Part shown: positions 43,874-57,373 of the stretch, piece after piece
Layout of the letters: each line of letters opens with the position of its first letter
Numbering within the stretch: position 1 is the stretch's first letter
Assembly (NCBI RefSeq): GCF_010015585.1
Contig: NW_022985077.1
Span: 495,177 to 559,176 of the forward strand
Direction of reading: 5' to 3'
Origin: Eremomyces bilateralis CBS 781.70
Lineage: Eukaryota; Ascomycota; Dothideomycetes; Eremomycetales; Eremomycetaceae
Length of the DNA stretch: 64,000 nt
The notes under the pieces: model-generated
What the model was told of the DNA's origin: nothing
The model's input: only the letters and a program-made list of their open reading frames with translations
Databases searched by the model: none
Program-made: the position numbers and the translations under genes

Positions 43874-45977
43874 TTAACGCACGCCGTTCGCCAGCGCCGG
43901 AGGATGGCCGTTGGGTTGCCCCTTCACATCCCCGTTGGTCAACGTGTCCGAGACGCCGTCAACCGTAGCGATTCCCTTATCGACGGCATGAATCAACTTT
44001 TCCATATCTTGAAGTCCCAGGCCGTCGAAGAGGGGGAAGATGCCCTCGGTCTTGCGGAAGTCGTTGTGGACTATGAAGTGTTAGGTACGGGCAGTGGAGG
44101 GAACGAGAGGCTGGGAGAGTGGGGGCCTACCGATATTCACCAGATAGTACGTGTCCATCATGTCCTCGATCACGTAGCGCGACTGGTTCGTGGCGGAATA
44201 GCAATTCGCCCAATCCTGTCCAAGCCGGTAGAATTCATCTTTCCACGCCAGGAAACTGACCGTCTCGACAATGGTCGGCTGCACGATTTCTTTGCCGGGG
44301 AAGACGCCCCAGGTGACCGCGTTCGGCCCATCACCCGGCGCATTCGTCTTCAGCTCCCCGGCTTTGTTGACGGCGTAGTAGGTCATGTCGGGATTCCGCT
44401 CGATGCGCGTGATCAGCTCGCTAATCATCTCCGGCGAGACAAAACTCTCGAGGTACGCTTTCTGGAAGACGTAGCCGTTCCGCGGTCCCCAGCCGTAGAC
44501 AGGATGCGTCGACTTCTCACCATCGACGGGCGGCTGCGAATTGATGGTGAAGATGCCACGGGTGTTCAGGTCGACGAGTTCTCCTCGCAGAACGTCCGAC
44601 TCCAGGGACAGCGGATTTTCACTCCACGGCAGATGATCGAGCTTGCCCTGCATGTACTTCACGAACAGGTTCGAGATATCCCGGATGGTGGACGGTTCGC
44701 CCCAGAGCTTGACGTTCGCCTCATTGGTGCCCTTCAGGCCGATGCCGTAGGCGTCCAGCTCGCCGAACGCGGGGGAGCGGGAGTCGCCCCAGCGGCCGTT
44801 GGGAAATTCATCCCAGTCTTGCGTGCGGACGACATAGGATCGGTTGCGATTGCGCCAGAAGATGGGGCGGACGTTTTCTTCGCGGCGTTTGAGGCCTTTG
44901 GAGGGGCGCCAGGGGAGGGGTTTCTCAAGAGGGCTCTCGAGGTCGGGAACGAGGTTGAGGTCTTCTAGGACCATGCGGGTAGCCTGGGCGAGGTTCATGG
45001 TATAGCTAGATGATGTTAGTATGATTTTGGCAGGATGAAGGGTTCCCATACAAATGCAGGTGGTTGATGCCGCCAGCCAGAAGACGTTTGCACATTTCCA
45101 CAATCAACTCCCGTCCGACGTCTCGGACAGCAGCATCGTCATTCTTGACTGGCTCCAACGCCTCCATCCACGCCTTTGGTACGTTGCATTCAGTCCAATT
45201 CGCTCGGCGGATAAACGCACCGTACGTATGAATCGGCATGATTCCTGGGATAATAGGCACGGTAATGCCAGCCTCCCGGACTTTCCGTAGCCAGTCGAGG
45301 AAAATGTCGGTATCGTAAAACATCTGCGTGATCACAAAAGTGCCACCCGCATCGACCTTCTCCTTCAGATGGCGGATGAGTTCGTCCGTGTTCTTGTTGT
45401 CGTCGCACCCCTCAGAATAACCCGCCACACCGATATCGAAGTGATCCCCGTATTGGCTCCGGATGTACTTCACCAGGTCCCGCGCATATTGGAATCCGCC
45501 TTGCGATGCCACCCACTTTTCGTTCTCTCGGGGCGGGTCGCCGCGGAGGGCAAGAATGTTCGTGCATCCCGAGTTATAGGCTTCTTTTAGCGCGTCGTCG
45601 ATTTTTGATTTCTCCATGTCGGTGCACGTGAGGTGCATGCATGTCTCCAGTCCATACACGGACTGAGCCACCTTGACCATCTCGCAGGTCAACCCTGAGT
45701 GTCGCCCACCAGCACCCCATGTGACGTCGATGAATGTTGGTCCAAGGTCATGCATGCGATCCATGCCTAAGAACGGTCAGTGGAATGTCGACAGTTAGCT
45801 CGTACTAAGGAACCCACGATCATAGAGATTTTGAACACCCTATCCAACATGTTAGGTACAGCGAAAATATGATCATGTACCGTGACGTACCTGTGCAGTT
45901 TTCGGCGGGAAGAATTCAAACGAAATGGACGGCCGTCCAGCCTCTTCGGCCGCCCGTAGTCTTTCGGAGATATGCAT
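43874..45977 (-). CDS. met13: Methylenetetrahydrofolate reductase (Met13 type)
   Basis: FAD enzyme reducing 5,10-methylene-THF to 5-methyl-THF, the methyl donor for methionine synthesis. Five exons (45977-45891, 45839-45818, 45766-45052, 45005-44131, 44070-43874) give 631 aa. Exon 2 is only 22 nt (GVQNLYD). The catalytic TIM barrel has SFEFFPPKTAQ, FIDVTWGAGG, CMHLTCTDMEKSKIDDAL, NILALRGDPPRE and FVITQMFYD. The C-terminal regulatory domain, typical of eukaryotes, begins near residue 300 (RPIFWRNRNRSYVVRT) and ends VVHNDFRKTEGIFPLFDGLGL plus a variable tail. Wording of the barrel blocks is nearer yeast Met13 than Met12. Confidence 0.93.
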
Positions 45978-48169
45978 TTTGAGAAAGATCCCTCAGCGGC
46001 GCCGTCGGTCGTTCGCGGCGAAATTGGAACGTCGTATATATCAATGCTTGAGTTCTGCGAACTTTGTCAGTTCCTCCGAACTCGGCTTGAACCGCAGCAA
46101 AGTAGAACCCACCACGCCAACATATACTGAGGGAATACCGAACCCTCCACGGCCCAATGAACGTTTTCCTGCTATTCGAGATAGCGTATGCGAGCCCAGC
46201 GGTCTGCCAAATGCCGTTGCATGAACCACCGGCGCTCGAAATGTCAAACAATAGCAAGGAGGGGGGACGAAAAGGAGCGATATGCGTTAGTTGAAGTACT
46301 TAATTCATGTTACGTCTGTGGAGAGGAAAGCTTTCACGAGAATAGAGGGGCCGGCGATGGCCCAATAAGGAATCGCGCCAGTCAAACCGCACAAGAAACT
46401 CCCCGCAATCGCCTGTGGCTCTCATCAGTCATGGCGTTTTCTTGGTGTGCAACCAATTTGCCGTTCCGTGTCCGCCGCAATTCGGATGCCGTGATGCATG
46501 AACCGTTGCCAGCTCTGACATCTTCCGCGGAGTTTCGATTGTATATGCCGAATTTCCCCCATATAAAATACGATGCGGTGTGAGATTGCATTCAGCCAGG
46601 AAGTCTCTTGGATTACGCCGGTTCTTCAGTGAAGGATCCGGAGCATCCATATTGAACGAGGAATCCTCCAGGTTTTGGTGACGGATAATGAACTTGGTTG
46701 TTCTATCTTGAACATGGCTTACGGGATTGAGATCATGGATGCTTACCGTGGTTGGCACAGCCTTTCCACCAACGTCGTTGCGCTGCAGAACCATACACCG
46801 GGATCCAACTTGCATTCCCGATGCGTCGTATGCTCGTCAACTACGCAAACAAGATGACTTGTGCCTATCAGGAAGTAGATCAATCTGCATATGTGCCTAT
46901 GGCAACATTCATGCAGTGAAGCAGCTTCGGGCTTGGGCTTGGGCTTGAGTTCATGCAATCTACCTCCCTTCATGTCCAATCCCCCACCACGTTTCTGCCC
47001 TCATCGCCACAGCAGTTCTAGCCATGCGGTACCTGTACATCGTTGTACGATGTTGTCATAAACCTCTTCCTTCCCTCATCTGACCGCAATACATCACCTG
47101 TCTCTGGAACGATGAGTCTCACTTCTTCCGCTTAGGTATACCTTAGGCCATATTGGACCGCATCTATTCTCATCGTGGCCTCGTCCCAGATGCTTGAGAA
47201 CTGATCTCCCGGCGCGGGACGGTCGGATATTTATGGAAGTGATGCCGATGGGTCTCGGAAAGGAAGCAGTTCCCGTCCTTCATATTGGAAGAAATTTTGT
47301 GGTTAGAAATAGCCCTGTCGGCCATGTGGGAGTTCCTTCTCTTAAGTTCCAACGGGCAGTGGGCGAATAATACCATGTACCATGGGAGGACCGGATCCAA
47401 TGTTGGCAGAATATATTCCGATGCACTGTGAAAATCTTTTCCTCAAATCCGCTTAATACTCCATTACCCTGGATATTTGCCATCTGGGGATATCTGGGGA
47501 TCTGGGGTGTTTTCTACCTATCTTGGTCTGGGGATAAAGGCGGATGAATTGTATCGTCTCGCAGAACTGCTTTTGTCAATAGATCTCCTTGATATGACGA
47601 CGATAAGATTCCGGGGTATCCGGCACCCAAGCCGTTAAATCATCCTCATCAATATTGCTCATTTCTATCGATCAACAGAACAATTGATCCTTTGGTGGTC
47701 GACCTACTCTAGCGCTGATGAGATGTTTGGCTCGACAGTCGCTCACCACGCGAAGATCGGCGGGCATCGTCCCCTATGTAGCCGTCCTCCGTGCTCGAAA
47801 TAAATCAGATCGAACGACCGGATATTAGTTATTTCACTAGTTATGTATTTCCCTATTTAACGATCCAACTTCTAAGCTGACTAGCGATGACACCCAAGAA
47901 CTCGCTTGGTCCCCGGCTAAAGGGTTAATGTCTAGACCCCCCACCTCCAGTCGCATTTAGCCGGGGCGGGGACGTTCCGCGTCGAGAAAACGTAGCCTCA
48001 ACAGCTGAACAGCACTACGTATTGCAATTGCGGGTTCAATGGGGATTTCAAGCAAAGGGAACGCGATGGGTCTGGCGTACATAAACCAGCTCATGGCCAG
48101 GGACGTGGTAGTTCATGCTGTGTCCTCACTTAGCGAAACATTGTATGCAAATTGCCTGATTCATTCAAG
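45978..48169. other. Divergent intergenic region (MTHFR / GH31)
   Basis: About 2.2 kb with the promoters of MTHFR and the GH31 gene. ORFs inside have no domain. The GGCTAAA pair near the GH31 end is listed separately. Confidence 0.5.
47915..47970. promoter_or_regulatory. Paired GGCTAAA motifs upstream of GH31, with CreA-like hexamer
   Basis: GGCTAAA at 47915-47921 and its reverse complement at 47956-47962 lie 41 bp apart in opposite orientation, about 210-255 bp before the GH31 start. GCGGGG, fitting the CreA consensus SYGGRG, follows immediately. The layout suggests XlnR-type activation with carbon repression; inferred from motifs only. Confidence 0.5.
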
Positions 48170-50585
48170 ATGAGGTTCCGCGATGGTACGTGATCCAATT
48201 CCTCTGTACAATCCCATTCTAACCCACCGTTCAAGGCATGTGGCTTACAGCCGCCGATAAAACAATCCAATACGCCGAAGACATCTACTCTATCAACCAA
48301 TCTGGCGATGAACGGTCTCTGGAGTTACTCTGTCCGACAAAGCGCATCCGATCTCGTGGTGACACTCTCAACTGTCCCACCGTCACCATCAAGCTCGAGG
48401 CGGTTATCGATGGCGTCATCTCCGTCGAAGCAACCCATTGGGCCGGCCAACGTCGTCTCGGTCCCGACTTCGAGCTGTTCCCGGATGGCAAGCCGGAATC
48501 CGCGGCGAGCATCACCACAGGCGAGAAGGGCACGGCGTTGACCTCCGGGGGCCTCACCGCCACCGTCAGCCCGGATCCGCATGAGTTTGAGATTCGGTTC
48601 AGTGGGCATGATGGGAGGGAGGTGACAAGCCTGTTGAACAGGAGTGTTGGGTTTGCGTATACCCCCGCGACCGGGAACATGAAGGTCGTCGAGGATATGC
48701 GGAAAACGCAGCATTATATGTTCACACAGACAGAGCTCGGGGTGGGCGAGTCGGTCCATGGACTGGGAGAGAGGTTTGGAGCGTTCAATAAGGTTGGACA
48801 GCATGTTGAGGTTTGGAACGAGGATGGGTGAGTTTATGTTGACGCATGAAATACCCATGGGCGCTGACAATATCAAGTGGCACGTCCTCCGACCAAGCAT
48901 ACAAGAACATCTCCTTCTGGCTCAGCTCCCGCGGCTACGGTGTCTTCATCGACACTCCTGAACACATCGATCTCGAAATCGGGAGCGAACGAAGCTGCAG
49001 AGTGCAGACGGCAGTGGAGTCCCAGCGTCTCAAATGGTACCTCATATACGGGCCAACGCCCAAAGAGGTTTTGACCAAATACACCATCCTCACCGGGAAA
49101 TCCGGCAAAGTCCCCGCCTGGAGCTTCGGACTTTGGCTCACCACCTCCTTCACCACCAACTACGACGAAGCCACCGTCACCGACTGGCTCAGCCAGATGC
49201 AAACCCGCAAGATCCCCCTCGAAGTTTTCCACTACGACTGCTTCTGGCTCCGCGCCTTCCACTGGTGCGACTTCGTCTTCTCCAAGGACCACTTCCCCGA
49301 CCCCAAAGGCTCCATGACGCGCCTCAAGTCCTCCAAACTCGCCAACAAGGTCTGCGTCTGGATCAACCCCTACCTCGGCCAAGCCTCCCCCGTCTTCGCC
49401 GAAGCCGCCGAGAAAGGCTACCTCGTCAAGCGCCTCAACGGTGACGTCTGGCAATGGGACCTCTGGCAAGCCGGCATGGCCCTCGTTGACTTCACCAACC
49501 CGGCCGCCCGCAAATGGTACGTCTCCTGCCTCGAGCAACTCTTCGACACTGGCGTCGACTGCCTCAAGACCGACTTCGGCGAGCGCATCCCCTCGGCCGA
49601 CGTCCAGTGGCACGACCCCACCGTCGACCCCAAGAAAATGCACAACTACTACTCCTTCATGTTCAACCAACTCGCCTACGAGGCCCTCCAGAACCGCTTC
49701 GGCGCCGACCAAGCCGTCCTCTTCGCCCGCTCCGCCACCGCCGGCACCCAGCGCTTTCCCCTCTGTTGGGGCGGTGACTGCGAGTCCACCGCCCCGGCCC
49801 TCGCGGAATCCATCCGCGGCGGCCTGTCCATCGGCCTGTCGGGCTTCTCCTTCTGGTCGTGCGACATCGGTGGGTTCGAGGGCAACCCCGCGCCGTGGAT
49901 CTACAAGCGGTGGGTGGCGTTCGGACTGTTCTGCTCACACTCGCGTCTGCACGGGAGCAACTCGTACCGGGTGCCGTGGCTCATCGACGGAGACTCACAG
50001 GAGCCGGAGAACGCCACCGACGTGGTGCGGCATTTCGTGCGGGTGAAGCGGCGGTTGATGCCGTATTTGTTCGCGGAGGCGAAGGAGGCGGCGGAGAATG
50101 GATGGCCGATGAGCTTAAGGGCGATGGGCCTGGAGTTCCCGGAGGATCAGACGGCGTGGTTCTGTGATCGCCAGTTCATGGTAGGGAAGAGCCTGTTGGT
50201 GGCGCCGGTGTTCACCGAGGAGGGCGATGTGGAGTTCTATCTGCCCGAGGGCAAGTGGACGAGCTGGTGGGATGGCCATGTTGAGGTTGGCCCGAAGTGG
50301 GTGAAGGAGAAGCACGGGTTCCTGACGCTGCCGGTGTACGTTCGGGAGCGGTCGGTGTTGGTGCTTGGGAGTGAGGATGAGGCGGAGAAGGGAGAGGGCT
50401 TCGGGTATGACTGGGTGAAGCAGGGCGCGGAGGTGAAGTTATATCACACGCAGGCAGGAGACAGCTTCACGGTTGTTGATCGTGAAGGGAAGGATGTTGT
50501 GACGCTGGAGGTTGGCGCTGGTAACACTGTCAGCGGCCTGGACAAGATCGAAGGAACGTGGTCTTCGACCGTTGCAGTTAGATGA
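48170..50585 (+). CDS. GH31 alpha-xylosidase-like glycosidase
   Basis: Predicted to remove alpha-linked xylose from xyloglucan oligosaccharides; no signal peptide is visible, so it is probably intracellular. Exons 48170-48185, 48236-48827 and 48878-50585 give 771 aa. The first exon has 16 nt (MRFRD plus one base). The N-terminal beta-sandwich contains GESVHGLGERFGAFNKVGQ. The catalytic barrel has the nucleophile motif KTDFGERIP (Asp about 435) and the acid/base WGGDCEST (Asp about 503). KTDFGE is the form found in YicI-type alpha-xylosidases rather than the DMNE of alpha-glucosidases. SGFSFWSCDIGGF and FCSHSRLHG follow. Neighbouring GH3 and sugar transporter genes fit a xyloglucan-using set. 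Confidence 0.92.
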
Positions 50586-50719
50586 GCGACAATAGGTTAT
50601 GAATTACAATAGACTTTTCATTTATACATTTCAAACACTATTCACTCATAGTGATGAATGAGTTCACCCAACCTGTACAATATAATATGCCCATACAAGC
50701 ATACAGTTGTCCAACACCT

Positions 50720-51759
50720 TCACTGCTTCTTCGCCTCCCTCTCCCTCTTCCTCAGCGCCCTCTTCCTCACCGCCTCATGCATCGTCTTATTCTGCGCCAA
50801 CACCACCCCACTCCTCGCCCCTACCAAAGTCTCAATCCCCCACTGCATCACCGCATGGCTCCAATATGGCGTCATCTGATACGCCGACCCCTGGCTCCCC
50901 CCTGCCCTCCCGATGCTCCGCAACGTCGCGCGCACAAACGTCCGCGTGCTCGGCACCATCATCGTCGTCCGCCGCAGCTTCGACATCGCGCTCACCACCA
51001 GGTGGCTCTGCACGCACTGCACCGTCACGCCGGCCGGGGCCAGCTCGGCGCCCAGCGCGGCCGACCACGCTTGAAGGAACGCTTTGCTACCGGAGTAGGT
51101 GGCGAGGAGCGGGGTGGGGAAGACGCCGGCGAACGACGCCATGGTGAGGATGAGGCCGCGTTTGCGCTGGACCATGGCAGGGGTGAGGGCCTGGGTGACG
51201 CGGAGGGTGGCGTGGCAGTTGATGTTGATGATGTTCTCTAGTTCGTCGCGATCGGTCTCAATGAAGGGGACGGGGATGGAGTGGGATTGGCCGACATTGT
51301 TGACGAGGATGGCGACGTCGAGGGGAGCGGCTTGGGCGGCGAGTGCGCGGTAGTCGGCGTCGGTGGCAGCCGAGAAGTCGATGGCGAGAGTAGCGGTTTG
51401 GACATTATAGGTGCGAGCGATGTCGGTGGCCAGGTCGTCGAGCTTGGATTTGGTACGAGAGACGAGGAAGACGTTGAAGCCGGCTTTGGCGAGCTGGTTG
51501 GCGAATTCTTTGCCGATGCCGTCGGAGGCTCCGGTGATAACTGCCCAGCTGCCTTTGGGTCCGAACGTTCGTAGCTGGAGGTGGTGTTAGCTCATGATGC
51601 GTTTCAGAGACCTTTAGAGCTACTCACGGAAGTTCCTGGGAGGATAAACAGGTCACCTAGCAGGCGAAGGTAGCTCAGAATCTTCGCGGAGATGTACACG
51701 AGCCCAATGACCGCGAAGACCTGGATTGCCGGACTCGACGCATACTCAATGAAATCCAT
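50720..51759 (-). CDS. ifa38: Very-long-chain 3-oxoacyl-CoA reductase (Ifa38/KAR type)
   Basis: ER-membrane short-chain dehydrogenase catalysing the first reduction in very-long-chain fatty acid elongation. Two exons (51759-51628, 51574-50720) give 328 aa. An N-terminal membrane helix ([18 protein letters not shown]) sits in exon 1. The Rossmann fold has [12 protein letters not shown] (cofactor), NNVGQ, the catalytic serine in TMASFAG and the YSGSK active-site tyrosine/lysine. The C-terminus is lysine/arginine-rich (KREREAKKQ), resembling an ER retrieval tail. Divergent from erg28, another ER lipid-synthesis gene, with 367 bp between start codons. Confidence 0.9.
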
Positions 51760-52126
51760 TGTCGTTGTATGGTGTCCCGTGTCGGTGACTTGCGATGCTG
51801 ATGTGAGGATTCCCGTCTATAGTGGGATGATTAATTGTTTTAGGCTTTAGCCGGTAAGGGGAAAAGGTGCAAAGCGAGATAGAGTTCTGATGAGATGATC
51901 GACGCCGGGTTCCAACCAGGCATAGGACCAGGATGTCGGCATGATATTCTCATTCCTCCATGCCTGAATCTAACATCGCCATAGTTCTTATTATTTAAGC
52001 CTCTCGTTTATGTCCAATCTTCGGTTTCCATTGACTCAATTCGACTCGATTGAGATTACTTCTCCGAACGCGTATATATTGTTGATCAATCTCATCCTGC
52101 CGACAGCTTGAGTCCAGCATATCACC
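51760..52126. promoter_or_regulatory. Bidirectional promoter, ifa38 / erg28
   Basis: 367 bp between two divergent start codons of ER lipid enzymes. A TTTAGCC at 51846-51852 is probably chance. Shared regulation is plausible but no proven sterol-responsive motif was recognised. Confidence 0.5.
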
Positions 52127-52649
52127 ATGGACGCCATCACAGCCTATCTCCCGCAACACGCTGGTTTTCTTCCGAAGTGGCTCTTTTTCGTAAATACTCA
52201 ATGATCACTCTATTCGTTTTTAGACTACAGTACAACTAACCATACAATCACCACCTCAGACCGGCATCATCTCCATCGGCAACAGCATCCAAGCCTACTC
52301 CACCCTCGAATTCACCAAACGAGTCTACAACGGCGCTCCCACAGCCGATGGCAAAGACACCGACAAGAAGCTCTCCGCCGCCAGCCCCGTCACCCCACTC
52401 GCCGCGCACCTCTTCGCCACATGGACCTTCACCTCCGCCATGGTCCGTCTCATCGCAGCGTACCACATCACCACCCCGCCGATCTTCTGGCTAGCGTTCG
52501 TGACATATACCATTGCATTTTCGCACTTCGGCGCGGAGTGGCTCATTTATGGGAACACCAAATTGGGGGCGGGATTGGCGGGGCCGCTGGTGGTGAGCAC
52601 GAGTACGATCGCTTGGATGTTGTTGACCTGGCAGGAGTATTTGGGCTAG
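52127..52649 (+). CDS. erg28: Erg28, sterol C-4 demethylation scaffold
   Basis: ER membrane protein that tethers the Erg25-Erg26-Erg27 C-4 demethylase complex in ergosterol synthesis. Exons 52127-52189 and 52260-52649 give 150 aa. It reads FLPKWLFF-TGIISIGNSIQAY for helix 1, FTKRVYNG, LAAHLFATWTFTSAMVRLIAAYHI, FWLAFVTYTIAFSHFGAEWLIYGNTKLG and WMLLTWQEYLG at the end. Four membrane segments and the FxHFxxEWLIYxT motif are family hallmarks. An acidic/lysine-rich loop (DGKDTDKKLS) is inserted after helix 1. Confidence 0.93.
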
Positions 52650-52680
52650 CTAGGTCGGGGGGTTAGACTGGTTGATACAG

Positions 52681-54929
<2,249 letters not shown>

Positions 54930-55439
54930 ACCACTTGTCCGAGTGGACCTAACTACCGTCTCTTCGTGCCCCTAAAGTTTTTCTTGGTGCTCCATGGGAC
55001 GGCAGTGTTGATTTGTGGGGCTTCGCTCGCGTGGTACGTCTCCTGACCTTTCCTTTCCTCGTCTACGGTACTCATAAGGAGCAGATATACGAACTCCTTC
55101 AGGGCAGAGTGTTGTTCCGAGGTAGTCCTAGTCCGAAAGGCACCTAGACCGCCGAAGAAGACCAAATAGTTCAAATGATTGAGCTGCTCGGTCCTATCCC
55201 TACGTCTATCTGCGTGTCTCAAGCTCACAGCCTTCCACTGCTTCTAACCTTGATTTCCAGGTAATTTGTTACACATCAAGCAGTTTGCCTCGTTCTCACC
55301 GCGAGATCTTCTTACGCATACTACAAACCCCTCTATATCGGTAAATGACTACGAACAGTTTAAGGCATTTCTACGAGCTATGCTGCAGTATGAGCCGAGT
55401 GAGAGGAAGTTGCCGAAGGAGCTGTTGAAAGAACCATAG
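54930..55439 (+). pseudogene. SRPK-like serine/threonine kinase fragment, dead
   Basis: The C-lobe of a fungal SR-protein-kinase-like enzyme is legible: LRAPKVFLGAPWDGSVDLWGF, then after a 51-nt GT-AG intron (55034-55084) IYELLQGRVLFRGSPSPKGT, stop, TAEEDQIVQMIELLGPIP. A frame change near 55260 leads to GNLLHIKQFASFSPRDLL and VNDYEQFKAFLRAMLQYEPSERKLPKELLKEP, stop. The TAG codons at 55145-55147 and 55437-55439 both replace conserved Trp (GTW, EPW), i.e. G-to-A changes as expected from RIP-like mutation on the other strand. The N-lobe and catalytic loop are not recognisable upstream. Confidence 0.7.
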
Positions 55440-55712
55440 CTGTCCAACGAATGTTCATAATTCGGTACGTAAACTGGAACATCTGATCCTGATGTCGGTC
55501 CGTCCCTTGGTTCAGCCACGTATTGTATAATATAATAATCCATCCTCCATCAGCAACGACTGTAACTCTAATCGTCAAGGATGAGTAGAGCGCAGAGAGT
55601 CACCTCATCATCAATTAATATCGTGTTCATAATTACAATTAGCCCATCGTCCCTCGCCACGGCCGAACCAAACTACGCTAGTATCTTGGTCGCCTCTGTG
55701 CCGAAATTTGGA
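55440..55712. other. Unassigned sequence between kinase relic and Tc1 element
   Basis: No feature recognised. Confidence 0.4.
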
Positions 55713-56187
55713 GACCTCCGGGGTGGATAAAATTGAATCGCGTTTCTTGGCAGTTTTCTACACATCACCACCCTCCACCGAAGACAGTCTGTGTAGGCAC
55801 CTTGCATGCAGTCAATTCGCTCAAAAACAGCATAATATTGAAATTAGTATATATTCCTTAATTAGCCAATTACCATAGATCTGTTTTGATGAACTCTCCG
55901 CCGCGCTCAACGAGCATCTGGCAGCGCAGCGGCATCTCTGCCATTCGCGCCCGAATCTCCTCCATCGTGATCTTTTCCCACTCCTCAATCAAGATCTGTT
56001 TGAGCTCGTCCAATGACTCCCATAACCTGCATTTTATACGCTGTTTAATGAAACCCCAAATTGCCTCAATTAGGTTGAGATCGGGGGATTGCGCTGGGTG
56101 CTTCAATCGATGATAGAAGATTGTACAGAGAGTTGGGGTAGATCGAATGCCAAGAAATGCGATTCAATTTTATCCCCCCCGGAGGAG
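55713..56187 (-). mobile_element. Internally deleted Tc1/mariner element with terminal inverted repeats
   Basis: About 475 bp bounded by inverted repeats of roughly 40 bp: 55713-55755 (CCTCCGGGGTGGATAAAATT...) and 56147-56187, differing at a few positions. Between them, minus strand 56106-55870, lies only the C-terminal end of a Tc1/mariner DDE transposase: HPAQSPDLNLIEAIWGFIKQRI with the PDLNxIE motif that carries the third catalytic acid, followed by about 50 residues to a stop. The N-terminal HTH and first two catalytic aspartates are gone. No clear TA duplication flanks it. Non-autonomous at best. Confidence 0.7.
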
Positions 56188-56893
56188 AGCTCAAATCAGG
56201 CCAACTGTGGTTGACAATAGCACAAATTGGAGTGCGAAGTCGCCTGTCATACCCGAGGACGACTTGATGAGGGTCTTTATGCTTTCCACGGTGGGGGAAA
56301 ATGACTGCGGTCGGTCAAGTGACGGTACTCGGGATACGGATCCGATTTGTGTGAGATAAATAGCGGTTTCGCTCAATCAGGTGATTAATGCAGCGAAACG
56401 GTGGGAAAACCCCGTTAGATTCCAAAAGAGCGTAGATAGATTGAATTTGATCCTAAAGAGCCGGATCCTACGAAAACAGGCTGTTCTTGCAGCTATTTTA
56501 TATGGTTTACAATGGTGATCTTTTCCCTAAAAAGGGAAAGAATAGGGATAGAATCGAATATGGATACGGAATGAAGCCGTGGGGAAACGCCAAGAAACAC
56601 AGATATTCTGTGACAATTTGTACGGTGGTCCCATAGATTTGGCGGCCACAGTTTGTCAACCCGGGCGATCAATGGTTTCCTGGTCCGTATGCTAAAGCAC
56701 TATACGAGGGGATGGATGTATCTATCGGGTAAAACGAGGTTCTAACGCACGTATACCATCCTCGATTTCCACTCAATTCGGTCCCGAGAAAACTTGGGTG
56801 TTTGCCTGGGGAATATCCGTGTCACAGGAAAATTACCTTAGCTATATCTGCCCTTCTACTAGCTTCCTAGTAGGGGCGTCCCTTTTTGGGGAT
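56188..56893. other. Unassigned sequence
   Basis: About 700 bp with no recognisable gene; may hold the eroded 3' part of the HET relic. A short A-box-like GCTTAGTTGG near 56897 does not fold as a tRNA. Confidence 0.4.
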
Positions 56894-57224
56894 TTAGCTT
56901 AGTTGGTTACATTTGACAATCCGCGCGTATTGCGCGGGACCATTCCCGGATCCCAATAACCTAAGATGGATGTACATGGGTGTAGGTGCGAGAAAGACAC
57001 CGAGATTAACAATAAAGCAGCTGGAATCATCGGCGAACGGGGTACCCTGGAGTTCTAAGTATAATCCTATACTGGTGATCGAAACGGGCAACTTGGTTAG
57101 GAAAGCCAAGGCGTGGGACTGCGAGAACGCGAGTGAGCAGTGTGCAAACTCCTTCGGAGAGCGTGCGAGAAGTCCTCGGTAAGTGTACTCTGTGGCGCTT
57201 GGGTCATCCCAAGCAAAAATGGAG

Positions 57225-57226
57225 TA
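57225..57226. repeat. TA target-site duplication (left)
   Basis: TA immediately precedes the left inverted repeat; the matching TA lies at 59083-59084. TA duplication is the hallmark of Tc1/mariner-pogo insertion. Confidence 0.85.
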
Positions 57227-57276
57227 AGTTCAACCCCCTGCTTCCTGCGCAACCCCCAAGCTGCGCAGTTCCACCA
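57227..57276. repeat. Left terminal inverted repeat of pogo-type element
   Basis: 50 bp; reverse complement of 59033-59082 with one mismatch. Confidence 0.92.
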
Positions 57277-57373
57277 ATTCGCTCAAGAGCAGCATCTTTT
57301 ATACTACCTACATTGAAAACGCGTTCAATCTACCAAAACCGTGTACTTTTTAAAATTAATTCCATTTCCTAAT

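Noticed and set aside
43850-44968. 372-codon plus-strand ORF opposite MTHFR
   Set aside because: Antisense shadow of the MTHFR regulatory domain, which is clearly conserved on the minus strand.
48873-49712. 279-codon minus-strand ORF opposite GH31
   Set aside because: Antisense shadow of the GH31 coding frame; Val/Gly/Glu-rich with no domain.
56886-56960. Plus-strand TTTAGCTTAGTTGGTTA, A-box-like
   Set aside because: Does not fold into a cloverleaf and overlaps the HET relic reading.
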